Positions 55,773 through 64,000 of a stretch of 64,000 nucleotides of DNA are shown one piece after another (position 1 is the stretch's first letter; every line of letters starts with the position of its first letter). The stretch comes from Linnemannia hyalina (Eukaryota; Mortierellomycota; Mortierellomycetes; Mortierellales; Mortierellaceae). The stretch lies in contig JAHRHY010000013.1 in assembly GCA_019671135.1 (NCBI GenBank), forward strand, positions 682,001 to 746,000. Direction: 5' to 3'. The notes beneath the pieces are model-generated. The model did no database searches. It had not been told where the DNA came from and worked only from the letters and a program-made list of their open reading frames with translations. Made by a program: the position numbers and the translations under genes.

Positions 55773-58700
55773 ATGCGTGGCCTCTCCTCAAAGGAGTCCG
55801 ACTACTCGGATATGAACATCCCACTCACCGCCGCCGACGACCACTACGCTTTTGAAGGCTCCAACAACTCACTCTCGTCCCATTCTCGCTACCCCCCAGA
55901 CTCACCCTCCTACTCCTCCCCTAACCCCAGCCAACCACCCAGCAACAACAGCAGTCAGAGCAGGCAGTCCCCCGGTGCCTTTTCTAAGTTCCTTTCCAAC
56001 TTTACCGGACCCTCTACCGCCAACCAGGGAGGCATCCGCACCATCTACCTCAATAACACTGAGCGAAACGCACAAGCAAAATACCTCCACAACCGCATCT
56101 CCACCTCAAAGTACAACTACTTTACATTCCTCCCAAAGTTCCTCTACGAACAGTTCTCCAAATACGCCAACATCTTTTTCTTGTTCACCGCCTGCATTCA
56201 GGTACAGTCCACCCCTCGTCGTCGGAATTGGAAATGACGAGCAAGTCGGCGAAAGGATAATAATCAGATGACGTTGAAAAAAGATCTTGTCGGTTCTTCA
56301 TCTAACCCGTTCCTTCTTTCTTCCTTGTACTCTCGTCTTCTCTGTTGAACTTTCCGTCGATTTGAACGAAAACAAAAATAGCAAATCGATGGTGTCTCTC
56401 CAACATCAAGATACACGACAGCAGTGCCATTGGTACTCGTCTTGTTCGCAACAGCCGTCAAGGAAGTCATGGAGGACTTTGTAAGTGTCTACAGCTTTGC
56501 ATAAATAACAAGGAGTTTCTATGAACATGGGTTATGTGCGGTCTTTTTTTTCATTCTTTCTTCCCAGGCCAGGTCCCTCCTGGGCCAATTCCAATGACAC
56601 CCAGCTCGCACCAATATCCTACCATCCATCTATTTTATCAACCCACCACCGCCAAACTCCAAGAGTATACTTGATCCTGTGCCCTCGCTACTCGCTTCCT
56701 ATTGACACGATTGACTACGTTTACAACAGTGTTTTTGCTTGCTTGCTTTGCCGTGTGCTCTCCCTTTGGCTAATGTGTGTGTCTTCCCCTTTTTATTATT
56801 TTCATGATTTAGAAACGACATGCCTCTGACAGCGAGACCAACGCCAGGCACTCCAAGGTTCTGCAGGGCAGCACTTTTGTGCCACGCGCCTGGCATTCGA
56901 TCAAGGTCGGAGATATTGTCCGTGTCGAGGGAGGCGAGTCCTTCCCTGCCGATCTGGTTCTGTTGAGTTCATCCGAGCCCGAAGGAATGTGTTACATCGA
57001 GACAAGTAACTTGGACGGGTGAGTCTTTTATCATCTCTTCCCGCAGTGCAGTGATCACTTCCATGGTGAATGATCTCCTCCCCCTCCCCTATGTCTGACT
57101 TTATTGTTTGTTTACATGCCTTCTTTTTAACCCCTGTTATCTCTTTCGTTCCTGTTATTCTAGAGAGACCAACTTGAAGATCAAACAGGCATTGCCAGAG
57201 ACAGTTCACCTTATCACACCTCTGGAGGCATCGAACTTGGGAGGACTCATTCGCTCGGAACAGCCTAACAACAGTCTGTACACCTTCGAAGGAACTCTGC
57301 TGATGAACACCGCCCAGGGCAACCCCAAGGAGCTCCCCTTGGACCCAATTCAAGTCTTGCTTCGTGTAAGTTCTAGACCCTAATGGTGCCTTGCTTCAAA
57401 ACAGGACAACTGGGCTTTTGCTTTGTTTTTTTATATTATTCATTTACAATTTGTGTATCAATTGGTCTCACAGACAAGGAAAAACTCATGTATCCTGCTT
57501 GCTAACGTTTTGGTGTTGGATGCATGTTACCGGAAATTAGGGTGCTCAACTTCGTAACACCCGTTGGATCTACGGTGTGGTCGTCTTTACAGGACACGAG
57601 TCCAAGCTCATGCGAAACGCCTCAGCAACACCCATCAAGCGTACCTCTGTCGAAAAGATGACCAACGTTCAAATCATCTTCCTGTTCTGTATCCTGCTGG
57701 CAATGTCTCTCGCCTCAGCTGTCGGCAACATGGTCATCACCAACAAGAACCTTGAACAACTCTCCTACCTCGAACTCCCACACTCGTCCTGGGGAGACTT
57801 TGGTCGTAACATCCTCACCTTCTTGATTCTGTACAACAACCTGATCCCCATCTCTTTGATGGTCACCATGGAGGTCGTCAAGTTCTGGCAGGCGCAATTG
57901 ATCAACTCGGACCTGGACATGTACTACGAAAAAACCGACACCCCAGCACTTGCCCGTACCTCGTCTCTCGTCGAGGAACTCGGACAAATCGAGTACATCT
58001 TTTCGGACAAGACAGGAACACTGACCTGTAACGAGATGGAGTTCCGTCAGTGCTCTATTGCAGGACTTGCCTATGCTGATATGGTTGAGGAAGGAAAGCA
58101 GGCACGCATCGAGGATGGAGTTGAGGTCGGTATCCACGACTTCAAGCAATTGGACGCCAACCTGCGCAGCCACCCTACCAGCAATGTCATCGATGAGTTC
58201 TTAACTCTTCTCGCTGTCTGCCACACTGTCATTCCTGAACGTCAAGAGGGAAACCCCTCAGGTATGCATGCAGTATTGGCATTTTTCCAACTTTTAGCAT
58301 TCATGCATCATACATATTCATTTTCACGGAAATGTTCATTAACAACTTTTTTTGGGTCAACAATTTTTCGTTTACAGAAATCGTTTACCAGGCTTCGTCT
58401 CCCGATGAGGGTGCACTTGTTTCTGGCGCTGCTCTAATGGGATACCAATTCACCACGCGACGACCCCGCTCTGTCAACATTCAAGTTGGACCTCATGACC
58501 TGGAGTACGAAATTTTGAACGTTTGCGAGTTCAACTCGACCCGTAAGCGTATGTCAACCATTGTTCGCGGTCCCGACAGGAAGATTAAGCTGTACTGCAA
58601 GGGAGCCGATACCGTCATTTTGGAGCGCTTGGGATCGGAGAATGAGTTTGTTGACACCACCATGCAGCATTTGGAGGATTATGCCACTGAGGGTCTCCGT

Positions 58701-60660
58701 ACTCTGTGTGTCGCCATGAGAGAGATCCCCGAGGCGGAATACCAGCACTGGTGCCAGATCTATGAGCGTGCTTCCACCACCATCCAAAACCGTGGTGACG
58801 AGTTGGACAAGGCTGCCGAGTTGATTGAGAAGAACCTGTTCCTGTTGGGTGCCACCGCTATTGAGGACAAGCTTCAAGACGGAGTCCCCGAGACTATTCA
58901 CACTCTTCAGCAAGCCGGTATCAAAGTCTGGGTCTTGACTGGAGATCGTCAAGAAACCGCCATCAACATTGGATACTCCTGCAAGTTGATTCAGGAAGAC
59001 ATGTCTTTGATTATCTGTAACGAGCAGACACACTGGGAGACCAAGGAGTTTTTGGAAAACAAGGTCAAGGCGATCAAGTCGACTTACCAACGAGGCGACG
59101 AAATCGAACCCCTGGCTCTTATTATCGACGGAAAGACTCTCGGCTTTGCTCTGGAGAAGGATGTCGAAAAGGTCTTTTTGGAACTGGCTGTCCTCTGCAA
59201 GGCTGTTGTCTGCTGCCGTGTGTCTCCCCTGCAGAAGGCTTTGGTCGTCAAGCTCGTCAAGCGCAACCTGAAGGCTATCTTACTCGCTATCGGTGATGGC
59301 GCCAATGATGTTTCGATGATTCAGGCTGCTCACGTCGGTGTCGGTATTTCGGGATTGGAGGGTCTCCAGGCTGCTCGCAGTGCCGATTTCGCCATCTCGC
59401 AGTTCCGTTTCTTGAAGAAGCTGCTTTTGGTCCACGGTGCATGGAGTTACCAGCGTCTTAGTAAGCTGATTCTTTTCAGTTTCTACAAAAACATTTGTCT
59501 GTATACCACCCAGTTCTGGTACGCCTTCTACAACGGCTTCTCCGGTCAGACCGTCTACGAATCCTGGACCATCTCCCTGTACAACGTTGCCTTGACGGTC
59601 CTGCCTCCTTTGTCTCTCGGTATTTTCGACCAGTATGTCAGCGCCAGGATGTTGGACCGCTACCCTCAGATGTATATGCTCGGTCAGAAGAGCGAGTTCG
59701 TAAGTTGATTACTGGCGTCTTTTTTTAGCGTTATTTATCCGCACGATTTTAGATGAACTTTTTGGATGCTAATTGCTCATTTTTTTTTATTGTTGCCTTC
59801 TAGTTCAACGTCAAGACTTTCTGGGGATGGGCTTCCAATGCCATCTTCCACTCTGTTGTCCTTTTCTTTGCCGTTTCCTTCATATTCCGCAACGATTTGA
59901 TCATGGTTGACGGTACTATTGGTGGCGCATGGATCATGAGTGTCACTCTTTACACTGCTGTCTTGGCCACCGTTCTCTGGAAGGCCGCTTTGATTACCGA
60001 GTAAGTGCTTTTGATATGCCTTTTGCGCACCAAGGATTGTAATTAATTGGCCTCGCGCGCTTATTCTTAACCTTTGTTGCGCTATTTTTCTTCTCCATAG
60101 TCTCTGGACCAAGTATGCCTACATCTCAGTTCCTGGATCGATGCTCTTCTGGATGGGCTTCTTCCCTATCTTTGCGATTGTTGGTGCCAAGATTGGTTTA
60201 ACCCCCGAGTACTATGGAATCGCTGGACCCCTTTATGGCCAGCCAGTGTTCTGGTTGACCATCATTCTTTTGCCTTTGGCCTGCGTCCTCCGTGATTATG
60301 CCTTCAAATAGTAAGTTTTTACTTCTGCTTGTTATCGCATATACAACGAGATGTGAATGTGGTGCTGTGATCACTCACTGGCTCTATTTGCTTTCCTAAC
60401 CATTCAACATTCCATTTTTTAACAAATATAGCATGAAGCGCACATTCTTCCCAAGGACATACCACTATGTGCAGGAGATTCAGAAGCTCAACATCCCCGA
60501 CTACCGCCCTCGCATGGAACGTTTCCGAAAGGCAGTCCACAAGGTCCGCAACATTCAGCGTCTGCGTCGCAACCGTGGATTTGCCTTTTCTCAGAACGAA
60601 GCCGGCACTGCGCGTTTGATTCGTGCATACGATACCACTGCCCAGAAGCCCTTGGGTTAA
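55773..60660 (+). CDS. P4-type ATPase, DRS2-like aminophospholipid flippase
   Basis: Nine exons join in frame to 1204 aa: 55773-56201, 56382-56480, 56813-57018, 57164-57365, 57541-58261, 58378-59699, 59804-60000, 60101-60310, 60432-60660. All introns are GT-AG. Motifs in order: a Ser/Pro-rich cytosolic N-terminus; NRISTSKYNYFTFLPKFLYE and QFSKYANIFFLFTACIQ (TM1 region); SPTSRYTTAVPLVLVLFATA; CYIETSNLDGETNLKIKQ (actuator DGET); the TM4 PISL motif in NNLIPISLMVTMEVVKF; the phosphorylation site DKTGTLTCN (Asp about 468); YQASSPDEGALV (nucleotide binding); KLYCKGADTVI; VWVLTGDRQETAINIGYS; GDGANDVSMIQAAHVGVGIS; then six C-terminal membrane segments. P4-ATPases move phosphatidylserine and phosphatidylethanolamine to the cytosolic leaflet of trans-Golgi or endosomal membranes, usually with a CDC50 partner. 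Overall pattern is closest to DRS2/ATP8A rather than DNF or NEO1; the C-terminal regulatory tail is short. Confidence 0.95.
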
Positions 60661-61745
60661 AATCATTTTTTTTTCTTTCTTATTACACATTTGATACACG
60701 CTTCTCTAATCTGTTGAAGGAGCACAATGGCGGGAGTATAAGGGGTATGAGGATGATGAGGGGATTATTGGAAACAGGATAGGTCATTATCATAGGAGGA
60801 CAGAAGAACGACGAACGAAAGAGGAGACAGTCGGAGTATGGCAGAGATAGACACGTTGCCTACCGTCCGTTCCTACCCTTTCCTAATTCATGTAGTTAGC
60901 AAAAATGAAAAACATTATTACCATTCGCCCACTTTTGCTGCTGGTTTGCATTTCCAAAGAAAAGTTACTTTTCGGGTTACGAGGGTCTGGGTAAAGGGCA
61001 AGGTCGAAAGACTTGTTGTTCTATTTGGAGTGAGACGGAATGAGAATGGCTGCATTTCAGATACGGAAAAAAATTTGTTTGCCCTCCATTGGCTGCATTT
61101 AACGCGTGTTATTTTTTTTTGTTGTAAGAGAGGCTGACATAACTTAGAAGGGCAAGCAAGGAGGATCGGGCAGAAAAAGTACGATGATGCGCGATTGTGA
61201 AACGTGTGGGGTCAAACCAACATGCGGCCATAGACTCTCATTCATTTTCTTCTTGGAGCGTGCACCCACCAGCTGATTATTGTTGTCGCTGGTGTCATGT
61301 TCTTCCCTTCTCATTTTTTTTTCTCTCTCTTTCACTCCTTCCTTCACTTGCTCCCTTTAGCGCATTGTACATACTTCCTTCCTGGTGCAACAACCTCCCT
61401 TTAGTTTTTTCATTCCTTCAAAAACCTTCATTCCCAATAAGCCAAAGCAGTTGCTTGTCCACAGCAATTGAATTGATTTTCATTTTTTCCTGCCTTGAAA
61501 GAGGTAAACCAAGAACACGATATGTGCAAATTTTTTATGCTTGTAATACAGATCTGAAAAAATGACATCGTAATGGTGATATAAAACTGTCCGCTTACCC
61601 ACCACTGCATCTTCTCCTCCCTTGCTCAACAGTGCCATGAAGGATCCACATCATAATTGTAAATAGCCCTGTACATATCACACACCAAGAAACACTCTTC
61701 ACTCTTCCTCACACACTACCATCACCAAGCAACCTTGACTCCATA
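60661..61745. other. Intergenic region, no gene
   Basis: The 3' flank of the flippase, then the promoter of the 61746 gene. A TATA-like GATATAAAACTG lies at about 61578-61589, roughly 160 bp before the ATG. Frames at 60838-61137 and 61197-61565 are non-descript. No RNA gene seen. Confidence 0.5.
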
Positions 61746-64000
61746 ATGGTTTACGCTACCCGCAGCAGGGTCATCAGCGGGAGTGCCCCGACCGCAACAG
61801 AAACCACCTCCACTCACAACCTCAAAGAGCCCATCTCGACCAAACACATCTCTATCGCTCTCTCCAAGAAGACCCCTTCGACCATCTCAAAGAAGAGCAG
61901 CTCTACCACCACCACCACCACCAGTAAACCCCACACAATCTCGACCAAAGATGGCCACCGCAACCACTTGAACGACGGTAAGGAGCACCATATCCTTGAG
62001 GAGGACGGGCAGGATCGCCACCATATCTGGTACCGCAATTTTAGCGAGAATGACGACCTTGCACACCACAACCTCAAAGCTGCTCAGTCGGGTCGTAGCC
62101 GGTCCGATCGCCGCGAGAATCTTCATACCGAGAATGGAGCTACGACTCGCCGTGTTCGGCACTTGTCTCGCCATGATGTTGATGCCGCTCTTCATAAGGG
62201 TACTCCTGCCTCCCAGGGCGCTGTTCCCGAGACTCCAATGGATCATCATCACATCCGGTACATCTCTGACGATGATTCAACGAACGCGATGAATGTCGAT
62301 ACACACTCTCAACAACTCGCACCGCTGAGTAACAGCAGCGGTGGATCTTCGGATGAGGGGACTCGGAACGCCCGTCATCGTCATAGAGCCACCAAGTCTG
62401 GCTCCTCTCGTACTTCTCCCTCCTCCGCTCTTTTGACCAAGCACTCGCCAAAGTCAACCGTCGGAAAGGGTACTAGCCACACCGAGACCACACAGTCCAG
62501 AACCCCCATGCACTTGGTCGACTCGATAGTCGTCAGCCATGCTGGCCAGCATGCCATCTCCAGCCACTACAAGGGCAGCGACAGCACCATGACCACCACA
62601 ACCACAACCGCCACCCATTCTAATGCAGAGCTCCTCGCCGAGCAGCGCGAGCGTCTGGAACGCCACGAGACCGCCACCCACTGCATCACCCAAAAGTCGC
62701 TCCTTGATCGCGAGAAGGCTCATGAGGCCATCTTGTCGCTCGACCACGATGTTATCCTCTTGCAGAAGCTCCTTCAAGAAAAGGAAGAGGCTCTCCGTGC
62801 TGCTGAGGCCCGTGCCGCCGAGTTCCAGCAGGTCACCATCCACACCGAGACTTTGACCCGTGAGATCCACGATCTTGAGATTACCATCCGCGATCTCCGC
62901 ACAAACCTCCGCTCCAAGGAGAAGGCTCTCAAGGAGGCCCAGCAGCAACATGCTGCTGATCGTCTCGAGGGCCAGAAGCAGCAAACATTTCTTGAGCACG
63001 AGATCTCCAAGCTGAAGGGTAACCTCAAGGCCAAGGAGCATGTCCAAGCGCAGTCTCTTCGCCTCCAGAAGGATCTTGACGAGGCCAACAAGCAGCGCGC
63101 CCAGTTGATTGTCGAAATCAGCGAGATCTCTGAGAACCTCAAGGTGAAGGAGACCGACCTGATGGGTGCCCACGCGACCGTCAAGAGGCTGGAGCACAGC
63201 AACAGCGCCTATTCCGAAGAGACCCACCGCTTGGCTGATGAGCTCGGACTCTTGAAGCAGAGGTTGGCTAGCCACGAGTATGAGCTCAAGGACTGTCAGC
63301 ACAAGATCAAGACCCTCGAGGGTGCTCAGGAGAAGGTCCATATGTTGAACCTCCACATCAAGGAGTTGCGCGACCAGATCTCTGAGCGCGATGCCACCAT
63401 CAAGGAATTGGAGAAAGATAACAAAGCTCTCAATGCCCAGAGCATCCATACCGACACGCTTATGGACGACATCCGTATTCTCAAGAACGATCTCGCCGAT
63501 CGTGAGATCCAGCTCTCCAAGGCCTTGAAGTCCGTCAAGTCGTTGAACGTGTTCATGGACCGCACTCTCGCTCTGGAGGACGAGGTCAAAGATCTCCGTG
63601 ACCAGGTTGACGTCCAAGAGAAGCACCTCACCTACCTCGAAGACGCTCTTATGGCCCACGAGGACTGCGCTGTCGAGGCCCAGCAACTCCAGGACCAGAT
63701 CGATATGCTCGAGAACCTCCTCCATGAGAAGGGAGGCGAGATTGCCCAGCTCCAAAAGGCTAACAAAGGTCTCGCGATCAAGGACGCCAAGATCGAGACG
63801 CTCCAAAAGGAGATCCAGACCATCCTGCACGAGATGGAGGCCAAGGAGAAGGCTGCCCTCAACCTCCAGGAGAAGACTGATCAAGACCTGGCCAGGGTCA
63901 GCTCGACCGCCAGCGCCCTCCGCACCGAGGTCGAGGGTTTCCGCCAAGAGCTCAAGGATAAGAACTACGAGTTGGAGCATGCCCACAAGACGATCGATGA
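61746..64000 (+). CDS. Long coiled-coil protein, 3' end outside the window
   Basis: The ATG at 61746 opens a frame with no stop to the window edge (751 codons). Residues 1-290 are Ser/Thr/His/Lys-rich and probably disordered (STTTTTTSKPHTISTKDGHR, HRATKSGSSRTSPSSALLTK). From about residue 293 the sequence is an almost unbroken coiled coil with heptads and Glu/Lys/Gln richness (AELLAEQRERLERHETAT, LLDREKAHEAILSLDHDVIL, KLLQEKEEALRAAEARAAEF, TLTREIHDLEITIRDLRTNL and so on). It is not assignable to a family from the sequence alone; a cytoskeletal, septal or vesicle-tether scaffold role would fit such a protein. A 510-codon minus-strand frame (62454-63986), Leu-rich, is the mirror of this coiled coil and not a gene. 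Codon choice (strong C/G third positions, AAG, CTC, GAG) suggests good expression. Confidence 0.87.
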   Translation, partial: MVYATRSRVISGSAPTATETTSTHNLKEPISTKHISIALSKKTPSTISKKSSSTTTTTTSKPHTISTKDGHRNHLNDGKEHHILEEDGQDRHHIWYRNFSENDDLAHHNLKAAQSGRSRSDRRENLHTENGATTRRVRHLSRHDVDAALHKGTPASQGAVPETPMDHHHIRYISDDDSTNAMNVDTHSQQLAPLSNSSGGSSDEGTRNARHRHRATKSGSSRTSPSSALLTKHSPKSTVGKGTSHTETTQSRTPMHLVDSIVVSHAGQHAISSHYKGSDSTMTTTTTTATHSNAELLAEQRERLERHETATHCITQKSLLDREKAHEAILSLDHDVILLQKLLQEKEEALRAAEARAAEFQQVTIHTETLTREIHDLEITIRDLRTNLRSKEKALKEAQQQHAADRLEGQKQQTFLEHEISKLKGNLKAKEHVQAQSLRLQKDLDEANKQRAQLIVEISEISENLKVKETDLMGAHATVKRLEHSNSAYSEETHRLADELGLLKQRLASHEYELKDCQHKIKTLEGAQEKVHMLNLHIKELRDQISERDATIKELEKDNKALNAQSIHTDTLMDDIRILKNDLADREIQLSKALKSVKSLNVFMDRTLALEDEVKDLRDQVDVQEKHLTYLEDALMAHEDCAVEAQQLQDQIDMLENLLHEKGGEIAQLQKANKGLAIKDAKIETLQKEIQTILHEMEAKEKAALNLQEKTDQDLARVSSTASALRTEVEGFRQELKDKNYELEHAHKTID

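Noticed and set aside
62454..63986. 510-aa Leu-rich minus-strand protein
   Set aside because: Antisense of the coiled-coil gene, which has a clear ATG, N-terminal region and biased codon use on the plus strand.

Overview
The window is nuclear DNA of a filamentous fungus. The evidence is short spliceosomal introns (about 95-335 nt, GTAAGT/GTATGC donors and TAG/CAG acceptors), fungal gene families (SAGA subunit SPT8, a DRS2-type P4-ATPase, a cytochrome P450 relic) and a large F-box/leucine-rich-repeat expansion. The style of the F-box family (short N-terminal F-box, RNI-like repeats, single-exon genes), the C/T-rich promoters and the Ser/Gln/Asn-rich proteins make me favour Mortierellomycota (Mortierella/Linnemannia/Podila type). 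That placement is inference; I could not run a search.

Region 1, 1-30145: an F-box/LRR array on both strands. Genes lie at 3-1445 (5' cut by the window), 1556-3577(-), 3760-4884(-), 5781-7595, 9275-11074(-), 15570-17942, 18210-20900, 21909-23942 and 25183-28659, with decayed copies at 21042-21790 and 29058-30145(-). Two main paralogous lineages are interleaved: one ends in an SLGDP..GRPGFLD..GGLK module, the other opens with LTP.DL.QC and ends in a NV.RM.H..WM...WP..PGLL module. All are intronless. One unrelated gene (12482-14947, a tail-anchored membrane protein with a PPxY motif) and a 466-bp palindromic fold-back (7712-8177) interrupt the array.

Region 2, about 30146-40800: a repeat-rich accessory island holding a 12-bp tandem array, one long unusual gene (31969-35280: HEPN, TPR, Sel1 repeats, MYND zinc finger), a decayed PIF1-like helicase, A/T homopolymer tracts with hairpins, and degenerate coding repeats. 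The HEPN gene is interrupted by a 103-bp hAT-type MITE with an 8-bp target duplication. The duplication supplies a GT and the element end plus duplication supply an AG, so splicing 33267-33377 would restore the frame exactly. This looks like an introner and is the most interesting observation in the window.

Region 3, 40812-47160: a further F-box/LRR gene (40812-42770, -), a C-terminal relic of the Gln-rich F-box gene (42960-43529), an F-box gene with one frameshift (43606-45356, -) and a P450 pseudogene (45516-47160, -).

Region 4, 47337-64000: a two-exon 1297-aa low-complexity protein carrying a roughly 300-bp pure pyrimidine repeat, SPT8 (eight exons, minus strand), a DRS2-type phospholipid flippase (nine exons) and the start of a long coiled-coil protein running off the right edge. 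SPT8 and the flippase are the conserved housekeeping genes: one acts in transcription (SAGA and TBP), the other in lipid asymmetry of late-secretory membranes. All exon joins given were checked by hand for reading frame. I saw no tRNA, rRNA or CRISPR array.
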